From: Pandoraea sp. ASV26
Lineage (GTDB): Bacteria; Pseudomonadota; Gammaproteobacteria; Burkholderiales; Burkholderiaceae
DNA: 57,198 nucleotides
Assembly (NCBI RefSeq): GCF_016428915.1
Contig: NZ_JAELTP010000026.1
Location: 1 to 57,198, forward strand
Reading direction: 5' to 3'
The position numbers were made by a program, and so were the translations under genes. This document shows, one piece after another, positions 28,631-38,049 of this stretch (the first letter of the stretch is position 1; each line of letters starts with the position of its first letter). The notes under the pieces are model-generated. The model saw only the letters and a list, made by a program, of their open reading frames with translations, was not told where the DNA came from and did not search any database.

Positions 28631-30106
28631 TCAGCGCAGCAACTGCCGGATCATGGCGGCGAACAGCTTGCCGTAGGGCGGATTGAGCAACCCAGCGCCG
28701 TTCCAGCGCGCCTGCCGGAAGATCGGCTTCTCCTTGGAGAACGTGCGAAAGCCCGCCTCGCCGTGGTACCCGCCCATGCCCGACGCGCCCACGCCACCGA
28801 ACGGCAGCGCATGCTCGGCCACATGCAGCAACGTATCGTTGATCGTCACGCCACCGGAAATCGTGCCGTCCACCACCTGATCGATGCGCGCGTTATCGGT
28901 GTCGAACACATACAGCGCCAGCGGCCGCGGCCGCTCGTTCACGTAAGCGATGGCTGCGTCCAGATCGTCGTACGGCACCACGGGCAGCAGCGGCCCGAAG
29001 ATCTCCTCGCGCATCACGCGCATGCCGTCGTGCACGCCGGTGAGCACCACGGGCGGCAGACGTCTGCGCAACGCCTGCGCCGGGGTATCGAACAGTTCGT
29101 GCAACGTGGCCCCCTGCGCCGCCGCCTCGGCGGCCAGCCCCGACAACCGCTCGAAGTGACGTGCCGACACGATGCTCGTGTACTGCGGATTGTTCACGGC
29201 GTCCGGGTAGAGACGCGCCGCCACCTGCGCGGCCGTCGTCACGAAAGCCTCCAGCTTCTCGCGCGGCACGAGCACATAGTCGGGCGCCACGCAGGTCTGC
29301 CCCGCGTTGACCAGCTTGCCGAGCATGATGCGCTCCACCGCGTGCTCCCAGCGCGCGCCCGGCCCGATGATGGCGGGCGACTTGCCGCCGAGCTCGAGCG
29401 TCACCGGCGTGAGATGTTCACTCGCCGCGCGCATCACGTGATGGCCGATCGACGTCGCCCCCGTGAACAGCAGATGGTCGAACGGCAACGTCGAAAAGGC
29501 GCGAGCGACCTGCGCGTCCCCCGTCACGACCGTGACCCATTCCGGCGGAAACGCCTCGGCCACCGCCGCCGCGAAAACCTCCGCAAAGCGTGGCGTGACT
29601 TCCGACACCTTGATCATCACGCGATTGCCTGCCGCCAGGGCATCGGTCAGCGGGCCGACGGCGAGGAACAGCGGGTAATTCCACGGCACGATCACGCCAA
29701 CGACCCCCAGCGGCTGCGGAACGATCGCACGGCGCGCCGGCAGCATCCACAGGTTCGCCCACCCCTGCGAGCCGCGCATCCAGCGACGCGTATGGGAAAG
29801 CGCATGCTTGAGATTGCCGTGCGACGGAAACAATTCCAGCATGTCCGTCTCTTGCGCCGACCGGCCGCCGAAATCTTCATCGATGGCCTTGGCAAACGGC
29901 TCGCGATACTTGCGAAGCATCGCTTGCAGTGCTTGCAGATGACGTTTGCGCGTCGGCCAGTCGACTTGCGGCGCGGCGTCGTGTGCGCGGCGCATCGCGT
30001 CGAAGCGAGGTAATAGCACTGCGCGGGCGATGTCGTCACCCGCCGAGGTCTCCAGTGCCGCCGGCACCGCCTCGTGCAAACCGTTCAACTCATGGTTGTG
30101 TCCCAT
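28631..30106 (-). CDS. calB: Coniferyl aldehyde dehydrogenase-like enzyme
   Basis: 491-residue aldehyde dehydrogenase of the coniferyl-aldehyde branch, which oxidises coniferyl aldehyde to ferulate with NAD(P). Catalytic Glu in LELGGKSP and Cys in NAGQTCVAPDY; VPWNYPL and a basic hydrophobic C terminus (NPPYGKLFAAMIRQLLR) are typical of this branch, which also includes fatty-aldehyde dehydrogenases. The start at 30106 has GGAGGA 6 bases upstream. A 10-bp tandem array lies about 75 bases upstream. It fits with the vanillate genes as lignin-monomer metabolism, but a long-chain aldehyde substrate is possible. Confidence 0.75.
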   Translation of the reverse strand: MGHNHELNGLHEAVPAALETSAGDDIARAVLLPRFDAMRRAHDAAPQVDWPTRKRHLQALQAMLRKYREPFAKAIDEDFGGRSAQETDMLELFPSHGNLKHALSHTRRWMRGSQGWANLWMLPARRAIVPQPLGVVGVIVPWNYPLFLAVGPLTDALAAGNRVMIKVSEVTPRFAEVFAAAVAEAFPPEWVTVVTGDAQVARAFSTLPFDHLLFTGATSIGHHVMRAASEHLTPVTLELGGKSPAIIGPGARWEHAVERIMLGKLVNAGQTCVAPDYVLVPREKLEAFVTTAAQVAARLYPDAVNNPQYTSIVSARHFERLSGLAAEAAAQGATLHELFDTPAQALRRRLPPVVLTGVHDGMRVMREEIFGPLLPVVPYDDLDAAIAYVNERPRPLALYVFDTDNARIDQVVDGTISGGVTINDTLLHVAEHALPFGGVGASGMGGYHGEAGFRTFSKEKPIFRQARWNGAGLLNPPYGKLFAAMIRQLLR

Positions 30107-30163
30107 GTCGTCTCCTCCCTGTCGCCCTGTGATCGCCGCCGGCACGCCTGCGTGCCGCCCGGC

Positions 30164-30179
30164 ACCATCGATAGATGGT
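30164..30179. other. Short inverted repeat beside the tandem array
   Basis: ACCATC-GATA-GATGGT abuts the array on the calB side. It may be a weak terminator for aidB together with the neighbouring GGCACG-CCTG-CGTGCC hairpin (30141-30154), or an operator for the aldehyde dehydrogenase gene. Confidence 0.35.
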
Positions 30180-30237
30180 TTGCGTTAGTTTGCGTTAGTT
30201 TGCGTTAGTTTGCGTTAGTTTGCGTTAGTTTGCGTTA
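30179..30237. repeat. 10-bp tandem repeat array (TTTGCGTTAG, about 5.8 copies)
   Basis: Perfect head-to-tail copies of TTTGCGTTAG fill the gap between aidB and the aldehyde dehydrogenase gene. The last copy overlaps the aidB stop codon. Each unit carries a short A/T tract, so tracts recur once per helical turn and may bend the DNA. Copy number probably varies between strains. Confidence 0.9.
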
Positions 30238-31899
30238 TGCGAGAAAAGCCCGGTCGAGCCAGGCGCGTTGGACACCTGCGGCGAGCGTGTCGGGCATCAC
30301 GCCGTAGACCCGTCCGCCGGCAGTCGAGAAGCGGCTCTCGATGAAACCGTGCGCCAGTTCGGCCGGCGCGTGCTCGAGCAGCAACGCCGCTTGCGAGAGC
30401 AGCACCACCTGCTGGGCGATGGCCCGCGCACGCACCGCATGCGTTGCCGGATCGGCGGCCAGCCAGCCGTGCAGTTGCGCCAATGCAGCGCGCAACGTCG
30501 CGTGCGATCCGGTGCGCTTTTCGAGCCACTGGAACCAGCTTTGCGCCACGTCGGGCTCACGGCTGATGGCGCGCAACACATCGAGACACATCACGTTGCC
30601 CGAGCCTTCCCAGATCGAGTTGACGGGCGCCTCGCGATACAGGCGCGCGAGCGGCCCGGTCTCGACGTAGCCGTTGCCACCCCAGACCTCCATGCATTCC
30701 CCCGCGAGTTCGAGCGCGCGCTTGCACACCCAGAACTTCGCAGCGGGCAGCACGATGCGCCGCCACGCGCGCTCCACGGGGGAATCGTCGTCGGACGCAC
30801 TCGCGTCGAACGCCTGCGCAAGGCGCATCGCGAGCCACGTCGCCGCCTCCGACTCCAGCGCAAGATCCGCGAGCACCGTCGTCATCAGATCCTGATCGAC
30901 GAGCTTCGCACCGAACGCCGTGCGATGCCGCGCGTGATGAATCGCCTGCACGACCCCCGCGCGCATCATCGCCGCGCTGCCGATCACGCAATCGAGCCGC
31001 GTGTACGTGGCCATCTCGATGATCGTGGGAATACCGCGCCCCGGTGCACCGACGCGCGTGCCATAGGCCCCCTGAAACTCGACCTCGCTACTCGCATTGG
31101 AACGGTTGCCGAGCTTGTCCTTGAGACGCTGAATCTGCACGGCATTCTTGCGGCCGTCCGGCGTATAGCGCGGCACGAAGAAACACGAGAGCGCGTCGCT
31201 ATCGCTGTCACGCGCGAGCACCAGATGGGCGTCGCACTGCGGCGCCGAGAAGAACCACTTGTGGCCAACGAGTGAGAACGTGCCATCGCCGCGTTCGGTC
31301 GCAGTGGTCGTGTTGGTGCGAACGTCGGAGCCGCCCTGCTTCTCCGTCATGCCCATGCCGATGAGGATGGCGTGCTTCTGCGCGAGCGGCACGTCGCGCG
31401 GATCGTGCTGCGGCGCGAGCAGCTTGTCCTTGATCGACGCAAAGAGCGCGGGCTCCTTGGCGAGCACGGGAATGCTCGCGAACGTCATGGTCGTGGGGCA
31501 CAACGCGCCGGCCTCGTTCTGTGCGTGCAGAAAGTACGACGCCGTACGCGCGGCCATCACGCCACCGCGCGGATGCGCCCACGGCAGCGACTGGAGTTGT
31601 GCGCCGCGCAACAGGCCCATGAGCGCATGCCACGCGGGATGAAACTCGACGTGGTCGATGCGATTGCCTTGCGGATCGAAGGATTGCAGTTCCGGTTCGT
31701 GACGATTGGCCGTCTGCGCCCACTGCTGCACCTCAGCCTCGCCCAGACGCGCGCCCTGACGATGCAGATCCTTCGCATGCCACTGCGCGCCGAACGCCGT
31801 CACGGCGGCTTGCAGGGCGTTGTCAGTGGCGTAAAGGTTGTACTCCGTGAGCGGCGGCACCTGATTGGTGACGTCGTGGGTCTGCCAGGCTTCAGTCAT
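30235..31899 (-). CDS. aidB: AidB-like acyl-CoA dehydrogenase family flavoprotein
   Basis: 554-residue FAD protein closely resembling E. coli AidB, the adaptive-response protein that binds DNA and protects it from alkylation. Matching stretches include WQTHDVTNQVPPL at the N terminus, GMGMTEKQGGSDV, GHKWFFSAPQCDAHLVL, DKLGNRSNASSEVEFQ and VNSIWEGSGNVMCLDVLR. The start at 31899 has GGAG about 9 bases upstream. No Ada-binding site was found. An ordinary acyl-CoA dehydrogenase role in aromatic or fatty catabolism cannot be ruled out. The stop codon lies in the tandem array. Confidence 0.82.
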   Translation of the reverse strand: MTEAWQTHDVTNQVPPLTEYNLYATDNALQAAVTAFGAQWHAKDLHRQGARLGEAEVQQWAQTANRHEPELQSFDPQGNRIDHVEFHPAWHALMGLLRGAQLQSLPWAHPRGGVMAARTASYFLHAQNEAGALCPTTMTFASIPVLAKEPALFASIKDKLLAPQHDPRDVPLAQKHAILIGMGMTEKQGGSDVRTNTTTATERGDGTFSLVGHKWFFSAPQCDAHLVLARDSDSDALSCFFVPRYTPDGRKNAVQIQRLKDKLGNRSNASSEVEFQGAYGTRVGAPGRGIPTIIEMATYTRLDCVIGSAAMMRAGVVQAIHHARHRTAFGAKLVDQDLMTTVLADLALESEAATWLAMRLAQAFDASASDDDSPVERAWRRIVLPAAKFWVCKRALELAGECMEVWGGNGYVETGPLARLYREAPVNSIWEGSGNVMCLDVLRAISREPDVAQSWFQWLEKRTGSHATLRAALAQLHGWLAADPATHAVRARAIAQQVVLLSQAALLLEHAPAELAHGFIESRFSTAGGRVYGVMPDTLAAGVQRAWLDRAFLA

Positions 31900-32189
31900 C
31901 CGTGTCTCCGTAGGCCCATGAAAACAACATGGGACGCTCACTTTATATGCATCCTTTCATCATAGCGGCTAGGTTCACGCGCTCGTAAAAATTAGAGGAA
32001 TGCTTCACTTCGCCCCCGGGCACAGGGATTGTCTGCCTACAATGAGTGCCGCTGCGAGGGCTCACTCATGAAGTGCCGACCGCGCAGCGCGGCACAAGAA
32101 AAAGACGCGCATCACAAAAAAACCAAAAGCAGCGAACAAGAAATCAACCTGGCAGTTGATGCAGTGCCCATCCAAGGGAGGATGACAGC

Positions 32190-33896
32190 ATGGACTATGA
32201 CTACGTCATTGTCGGCGGCGGCTCTGCCGGTTGCGCGTTGGCCGCGCGGTTGGCCGACGGTGCACCGGATCGCACGATCGCGCTCATCGAGGCGGGCCCG
32301 CCCGACGACAGTTTTCTCGTGCGTTTGCCGCTCGGTCTGGCCGCACTGGTGCCGTTCCGATCGCGTCGCAACTACGGCTATCGCACGACACCGCAAGCGG
32401 GCCTCGCAGGCCGTCAGGGCTACCAGCCGCGCGGACGCGGTCTCGGCGGCTCGAGTTCGATCAACGCGATGATCTACACACGCGGCCATCCGGACGATTA
32501 CAACGACTGGGCGCAGGCCGGCTGCACCGGTTGGGGATGGGACGACGTGCTTCCCTACTTCCGCCGCAACGAAAACAACGCGCGCGGCGCCAACGCCTGG
32601 CACGGCAGCGGCGGCCCGCTCAACGTCTCCGATCTGCGCACGGTCAATCCGTTCTCGCAACACTACGTCGAGGCCGCGCGCGAAGCCGGGTTTCCGGTCA
32701 GCGACGACTTCAACGGCGCGCAATACGAAGGCGCGGGCATCTATCAGGTGACGCAGAAAGACGGCGAGCGATGCAATGCCGCACGCGCCTATCTGCACGG
32801 AAAATCGCGGGCGAATCTGCACGTCATTACCGACGCCGTCGTGCAGCGCATCGTCTTCGACGGCAAGCGCGCAGCGGGCGTCAAACTGCAACGTCACGGC
32901 GCACTCCAGACGATCCGTGCGCGGGCGGAAGTGGTGCTGAGCGCGGGGGCGTTCAACTCGCCGCAACTGCTGATGTGTTCCGGCATCGGTCCCGCCGACC
33001 ATCTGCGCTCGCACGGATTGGAAGTGCGCGTCGATGCGCCGGGCGTCGGTGAGAATTTGCAGGATCACATCGACTTCATCATCAACAAATACGTCGCGCA
33101 TCGCGATCTGGTCGGCTATACGCCGGCCGGCTTGTGGCATCTGCTCACCCAGGGTCTCGACTATCTGCGCAACCGGCGCGGCCTGTTCGCCAGCAACATC
33201 GCCGAAGCAGGCGGCTTTCTCAAGAGCGATCCGTCGCTCGCGCGCCCGGATTTGCAGATGCACTTCCTCGTGGGAATCTGTGACAACCACAATCGCCGTC
33301 TGCACTGGCGGCGTGGCTTGTCGTTGCACGCATGCGTGCTGCGTCCCAAGAGCCGCGGGCGGGTGACGCTCGCATCCGCCGACATGCGCGATGCGCCGCA
33401 CATCGACCCCGCGTTTCTGCAAGCGCAAGAGGACGTCGACACATTGCTGCGCGGCGCGCGCGTGATCCGGCGCATTCTCGCGGCGCCGTCACTCGCGCAG
33501 TTCGGTGGACAGGAGTTGCACAGCCGGGGCATCGAGTCGGACGAAGCGCTCACCGCGCTGATCCGTGCGCGCGCCGACACCATCTACCATCCGGTCGGCA
33601 CTTGCCGGATGGGTAGCGATGCCGCGTCGGTCGTCGATCCCGAATTGAAGGTGCGTGGCGTGGAAGGGTTACGTGTGGTCGATGCGTCGATCATGCCGAC
33701 GCTCATCGGTGGCAATACCAACGCGCCGTCGATGATGATCGGGGAAAAAGCGGCGGACCTGATATTGGGACGCGCACCGGCGTCGATGCAGAATGCGGGG
33801 ACGCTGGCGGCGGACGCATCGCGCGTGGCAACGCCCGAGCCGACAGCGTTAGCCGCGCGCGCGCAACCACAGGTCCAGGAGCGGTTCGCCCCATAG
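32190..33896 (+). CDS. GMC-family FAD oxidoreductase (choline/alcohol dehydrogenase-like)
   Basis: 568-residue flavoprotein. FAD-binding YDYVIVGGGSAGCALAARL at the N terminus, GMC signature 1 (RGRGLGGSSSINAMIYTRG, about residues 80-98), signature 2 (SAGAFNSPQLLMCSGIGP) and the C-terminal active-site HPVGTCRMG with GGNTNAPSMMIGEKAADLI are present. Members oxidise choline, aliphatic or aryl alcohols; here the substrate is unknown and an alcohol feeding the nearby aldehyde dehydrogenase is possible. GGAGG lies 9 bases before the ATG. Its last 48 bases overlap the convergent prepilin peptidase gene. Confidence 0.85.
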   Translation: MDYDYVIVGGGSAGCALAARLADGAPDRTIALIEAGPPDDSFLVRLPLGLAALVPFRSRRNYGYRTTPQAGLAGRQGYQPRGRGLGGSSSINAMIYTRGHPDDYNDWAQAGCTGWGWDDVLPYFRRNENNARGANAWHGSGGPLNVSDLRTVNPFSQHYVEAAREAGFPVSDDFNGAQYEGAGIYQVTQKDGERCNAARAYLHGKSRANLHVITDAVVQRIVFDGKRAAGVKLQRHGALQTIRARAEVVLSAGAFNSPQLLMCSGIGPADHLRSHGLEVRVDAPGVGENLQDHIDFIINKYVAHRDLVGYTPAGLWHLLTQGLDYLRNRRGLFASNIAEAGGFLKSDPSLARPDLQMHFLVGICDNHNRRLHWRRGLSLHACVLRPKSRGRVTLASADMRDAPHIDPAFLQAQEDVDTLLRGARVIRRILAAPSLAQFGGQELHSRGIESDEALTALIRARADTIYHPVGTCRMGSDAASVVDPELKVRGVEGLRVVDASIMPTLIGGNTNAPSMMIGEKAADLILGRAPASMQNAGTLAADASRVATPEPTALAARAQPQVQERFAP

Positions 33897-34739
33897 CAGG
33901 CTTGCCAGCGCGCCCAGACACAGCCACGGACCAAACGGCAGCGGCTCGCGCAAGGTGCGGCCGCGCCACAGCCCGAGCCCCGCGAAGGCGAGTGTCGCCG
34001 CCGCCGCGCCGAACGCCAGCATCAGCGGCATGCCGACCCAGCCGAGCCAGGCGCCACACGCCGCGACGAGCTTGGCATCGCCACCGCCGAGTCCGTCTTC
34101 CCCCGTCAGCCGTCGATAAGCGCCCGCAATCGCGGCCATGACACCGTAACCCAACGCGGCGCCGAGCACGGCGTCGTCGATGGGCAGTGTCAGCCCCGCC
34201 ACGCTGCACAGCAAGCCCGCCCACAGCAGCGGCAGCGTGAGGGCATCGGGCAACAGCCGCGTGTCGACGTCGATCAGTGTCAGCGCCAGCAACACCGCAC
34301 CGAAGCCGCACCATGCCAGCATCGTGAGGTATTGCATCGACGGCACGAACCGCCATGCGATGCCCGCGAACATGACCCCGACGGCCAGCTCCACGAGCGG
34401 ATAGCGCAGAGAAATTCCCGAGCGGCAGTGCGCGCAGCGGCCGCGCAGGAAAAGGAAGCTCAGCAACGGGAAGTTGTGACGCGCCGCGATGCGCGTCTCG
34501 CAATGCGGGCAATGCGACGGGGGCCATGCGAGATTGAAAGCGGGCGTGACCGGCGGCACCTGGCCGGCCCACTCCGCATTCTCACGCGCCCACTGCATCT
34601 CCAGCATGCGGGGCAACCGGCACACGACCACATTCAGGAAGCTCCCGGCGAACAAGCCCAGCATCGCCATCGCGCCAGCGACCACTTCGCGCGGCAGTGC
34701 CCGGAATTCATGCCAAAGCAATTCAATCAGCGAGTGCAT
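33849..34739 (-). CDS. pilU: Prepilin peptidase (type IV pilus, PilD/PilU type)
   Basis: 296-residue inner-membrane aspartic protease that cleaves the pilin leader and, in PilD types, methylates the new N terminus. The cytoplasmic loop has the two zinc pairs CPHC and CAHC needed for the methylase module. Catalytic Asp residues lie in LTLIDVDTRLLPD and GGGDAKL. About eight membrane segments. Last gene of the type IVb pilus operon, 2 bases after the platform gene. Its 3' end overlaps the convergent GMC gene by 48 bases. It is larger than R64 PilU and closer to general PilD, so it may also serve other pilins. Confidence 0.88.
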   Translation of the reverse strand: MHSLIELLWHEFRALPREVVAGAMAMLGLFAGSFLNVVVCRLPRMLEMQWARENAEWAGQVPPVTPAFNLAWPPSHCPHCETRIAARHNFPLLSFLFLRGRCAHCRSGISLRYPLVELAVGVMFAGIAWRFVPSMQYLTMLAWCGFGAVLLALTLIDVDTRLLPDALTLPLLWAGLLCSVAGLTLPIDDAVLGAALGYGVMAAIAGAYRRLTGEDGLGGGDAKLVAACGAWLGWVGMPLMLAFGAAAATLAFAGLGLWRGRTLREPLPFGPWLCLGALASLLWGEPLLDLWLRARG

Positions 34740-34741
34740 CG

Positions 34742-35836
34742 TCAGAACATCGAGCTTTGCGCGTACTCACCCGCTGCGTGACCGATTTGCAGCATTCCGC
34801 CCACGGTGAAGATGATCGTCAGGCCAACCAACGCCAACAGCACCGAGCGAAGGGTGACGGAACGAGCCTTGATGCTCTCAGCAACCTCTTCGACGGTCAT
34901 CAGGCCGATCTTGCGAATGCCCGCGTCGAAGTTGGTGCGTCCCGAGTACTCGACCAGCCGGTCGAAGATCTCCTCGTTGAAAAGGCCGGTGTCCATCGCC
35001 TTGACCATGCTGCTCTCGCTCTTGAGCGATGCGCGCATGCGCAGCAGGTGAGAGCGCAGCCAGGGCGATGCGCCGGGAAGTAACAACGAGATGGAATCGA
35101 ATACCGATGTTTTCGCGCCGGTGAGCGCGGCAAGCGCCACCAGGAACTCTCCGGCGCGCACATCCCGATACACCGCATACGGCCCGAAATTGTCCACACG
35201 CCGCCGCAACGGCCCCGCCCATCGGCTCAGCGACAGCATCACCGTCACCACGAGGAGGATCGGTATGCCGTAGATAAAGGGCCACCAGTTCGCCACGAAT
35301 CCGGACATGGCGTACAAGCCGGCCCCCACAAGCGGGAACTGCTCGGGAGGCATGATCTCGGTCATGATCGGCATCATGCCGTATGCCACCCCCAACTGAA
35401 TCACGGCGAGCAGGACCGACATGAAGATCGGCAGCACGACGGCGCCGGTGATTGCCGCGCGTGTTTGTTCCTGCAAGGTGACGACACGCGACAAAAAGCG
35501 CAGCGCCTCCGCCAGGTTCCCCTTCTCCCCTGCGGAGATCACGATCAGATCTTCGTTGGGAATCGTGCCTTCCCACGATTTGCGCAGATTCTTCGAACTG
35601 GCACGGTCACGCCATATCGCATAGAGCGGCGCCATCGGATTGCGTCTCGCCTTGGCGCGCGCATAACGACGGGAGAACAGCTCGAACGGATTGGCACCGT
35701 CATCGATCGCATCGGCGAAATCGCTATAGAACTTCGCACGCGTTTTGCGAAAGTAGCGTTTCGCCTTGGCCAGACCGGGATAAGGATCTCGGGCGGGAAG
35801 GAGTTTGGCGAGCAGTTGATTGGCGGCTTCTAACAT
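34742..35836 (-). CDS. pilR: Type IVb pilus inner-membrane platform protein, GspF/PilR family
   Basis: 364-residue polytopic protein with two GspF domains. The first covers about residues 15-135, ending with GEKGNLAEALRFLSRV; the second about residues 215-345. Each is followed by strong membrane segments (AITGAVVLPIFMSVLLAVIQLG; LLALVGLTIIFTVGGML). It anchors the assembly ATPase encoded 42 bases upstream. PilR here follows R64 thin-pilus naming, not the two-component regulator. Confidence 0.85.
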   Translation of the reverse strand: MLEAANQLLAKLLPARDPYPGLAKAKRYFRKTRAKFYSDFADAIDDGANPFELFSRRYARAKARRNPMAPLYAIWRDRASSKNLRKSWEGTIPNEDLIVISAGEKGNLAEALRFLSRVVTLQEQTRAAITGAVVLPIFMSVLLAVIQLGVAYGMMPIMTEIMPPEQFPLVGAGLYAMSGFVANWWPFIYGIPILLVVTVMLSLSRWAGPLRRRVDNFGPYAVYRDVRAGEFLVALAALTGAKTSVFDSISLLLPGASPWLRSHLLRMRASLKSESSMVKAMDTGLFNEEIFDRLVEYSGRTNFDAGIRKIGLMTVEEVAESIKARSVTLRSVLLALVGLTIIFTVGGMLQIGHAAGEYAQSSMF

Positions 35837-35878
35837 AGGAAATTAGGCTGCGCTTTCCTTGGATCTTGTGAACGAAAC

Positions 35879-37600
35879 TCACACACTTGCGAGTCGGCGC
35901 GGAGGCTGAGGCGACGTGGAGCCGCCCTTCCAGACCTGAAATTTCTTGAGCTTGTGGAACGCCGCCTCGATGTCCCGGGGATCGATCAAGCCTTGCGACA
36001 TCTTGTATATCGCGTGCTCCATCGCCGACTTGCCGTACATCACAGGGCTCATGAGATCGCCGTCGTGATGGGCGCGCCAGTAACGCTGCGCATCCCAGAA
36101 TTTCGACTGACGCAGCAGATCGAGCAAGTCGTCCGTCACCTCGCACACCTCGGCGACGACCGTCTGCCCCGCCGTGCCACGACCTTTGCAGTGGCTGCAA
36201 CCGGGCCCCGTCACGTTCACCCGCGACGTATCGATACCGAGTCCGGCAATGACGTCGAGCGTCGCGGCATCCAGCCTTCCGATGGCTGGCAGCTTGCAGT
36301 GCTCGCAGAGCACGGCAATGAGCTTCTGATACACCATCGCCGTGAGGAAATTGGGCGCGGTCACGGCAGACAGCGGCATGCCGATCTCATCGCTCACCAG
36401 ACGCGGAATGATGCCGAAGGCGCTCGATGCGTGCACGGTGGAGAGGACCTGATGCCCCGTCTCCGTCATCGACTTCGCGAAAGAACCGGTCTCGGTGTCA
36501 CGGATTTCGCCCGGCATGAGTTTGTCCGGATCGCCGCGCAGCAGCACTTTCGCCGCCGCGCCGAAGGCCGATTCGCCGTGGCCGTCTTCCGCGCGTCGCT
36601 GAATCGGGATTTGCGTTACATGCGGCTGGATGTATTCGACCGGATCTTCGATGGAGAAGAATTTCTTTCCCGCATCGCGCTCGTACCACATCATCGTTCG
36701 CAGCGTCGTCGATTTTCCCGATCCGGTCTCTCCCGCAATGATCGTGAGTCCGGGGCTGCGATGCACGGCGTTCTCGAGCACCTCGACCTGATCGTCGGAA
36801 TACCCGAGCGCGGAGAGCGTCATGACATCGGCGTCGATGGCTTCATTGACCAGCAGACGCAGGATGACGTCGACGCCGCGATTCTCCTTGACCGACTGCA
36901 ATCGAAGTTGATACTTCCGATTGCGCAATGTCAGCGGGATCGAACAACTCTGGTGCTGATCTTCGTCGAAGTGATTGTGGCTTCGGCTGCTCGGGTCGGC
37001 GCGCGAGTTATAGGCGGCAGACACCGCGTCGAGCATCGCGTGGTAGTCGCGCGAGAGGCGATCCGTGTCGCTCGTCACTCGCAATTTGCCGTGAATACGC
37101 ATGCGAACTTGCACATGCTCGCCGTCGCGGAACTCGAAATGAATATCCGACGCATCCGCTTCGATGGCTCGCTCGATCATCAGATCGAAGTTTCGATACG
37201 CCCCCGTTCGCTGCTCGTCAGTGCGCCCAGGCGTGTCGCCTTGCTGCTGCAAGCGCGACTGCATGAGCAGAATTTCCTCCGTGGTGCCAACGTACACGCC
37301 TTCGAGATCGAGGCGGTGCGTCGCCCGGACCGCTTGCTCGAAGCGAACCAGCAGGTCGGACCCTTGCATGCGCACGAATGCCGTGTGCTCCAACAGCACC
37401 AGAAAGAGTCGCGGCTTCATGGCGACGAGCACTAACGACCCGTTTTCGGCGCCGGCCAACGTGATACCGAAGTCCTGACGCCAGCCCATGCGCTGAATGT
37501 CCTCTGGACGCAGTTCGGAAATAGGCCGGGCGACAGGTCCGCCGGATTGCCCACCGCCCCGGGAGATCACCGACTGAAAGCGCTCTGAGAACTTGGCCAT
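35879..37600 (-). CDS. pilQ: Type IVb pilus assembly ATPase, GspE/PilQ (R64) family
   Basis: 573-residue hexameric secretion ATPase powering pilus extension. Walker A AGETGSGKST, Asp box FFSIEDPVEYIQ, Walker B region LMPGEIRDTETG and His box STVHASS are intact. A four-cysteine zinc motif (LCEHCK and CSHCKGRG) marks an assembly rather than retraction ATPase. The ATG at 37600 overlaps the upstream pilP stop by one base; the open frame beyond it to 37735 is antisense-like. PilQ follows R64 naming and is not the secretin. No separate retraction ATPase is encoded in the cluster. Confidence 0.9.
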   Translation of the reverse strand: MAKFSERFQSVISRGGGQSGGPVARPISELRPEDIQRMGWRQDFGITLAGAENGSLVLVAMKPRLFLVLLEHTAFVRMQGSDLLVRFEQAVRATHRLDLEGVYVGTTEEILLMQSRLQQQGDTPGRTDEQRTGAYRNFDLMIERAIEADASDIHFEFRDGEHVQVRMRIHGKLRVTSDTDRLSRDYHAMLDAVSAAYNSRADPSSRSHNHFDEDQHQSCSIPLTLRNRKYQLRLQSVKENRGVDVILRLLVNEAIDADVMTLSALGYSDDQVEVLENAVHRSPGLTIIAGETGSGKSTTLRTMMWYERDAGKKFFSIEDPVEYIQPHVTQIPIQRRAEDGHGESAFGAAAKVLLRGDPDKLMPGEIRDTETGSFAKSMTETGHQVLSTVHASSAFGIIPRLVSDEIGMPLSAVTAPNFLTAMVYQKLIAVLCEHCKLPAIGRLDAATLDVIAGLGIDTSRVNVTGPGCSHCKGRGTAGQTVVAEVCEVTDDLLDLLRQSKFWDAQRYWRAHHDGDLMSPVMYGKSAMEHAIYKMSQGLIDPRDIEAAFHKLKKFQVWKGGSTSPQPPRRLASV

Positions 37601-38049
37601 TACATTCGCCCCGGTGGTCCCGCATTCGCGTTGCTCGCCGGCCCGGCGCCGATAGCGTTGGGCAGGAGCAAGCGCTGCTGCTTGCCTTTTCGAGAGACAT
37701 CCACGAAGTCGCTGCCGATCGTCACCACCTGCCACTCGCCGAACCGATCGCCCTTGCTCACGCTATAACCGTAGCGGCCATCGAGGCGCAGATAAGCGAC
37801 CGTGGTGTCCTCCACGCCGTGAATGAAAAGCAGCTCGGGGGGCAGGGTGAACTGTGCGGGCGCCGCGTCCGTGCTCTCTGATGCCGCCGCCGCGCCGGAG
37901 CTGGCTTGTACCGCGGATTGAGACGCCCGGAGATGCTCGCGGGCAAATGCGTCGATCGTTTCGTCGGCCGATGCCTGAACCGCCCACATCGGCATCGAGG
38001 CCACGACGACCATTGCGAGCGGGGTCATCCGACGCAGCTTAATGAACAT
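37600..38049 (-). CDS. pilP: Type IVb pilus biogenesis protein PilP (R64-like)
   Basis: 149-residue small exported protein: signal peptide (LAMVVVASMPMWAVQASA), an Ala/Ser-rich linker, then a beta-rich domain with the repeated GDRFGEWQVVTIGSDFVDV pattern. Homologous position and size to R64 PilP, thought to link PilO to the secretin in the periplasm. The start overlaps the pilO stop by 11 bases; the stop overlaps the ATPase start. Confidence 0.75.
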   Translation of the reverse strand: MFIKLRRMTPLAMVVVASMPMWAVQASADETIDAFAREHLRASQSAVQASSGAAAASESTDAAPAQFTLPPELLFIHGVEDTTVAYLRLDGRYGYSVSKGDRFGEWQVVTIGSDFVDVSRKGKQQRLLLPNAIGAGPASNANAGPPGRM

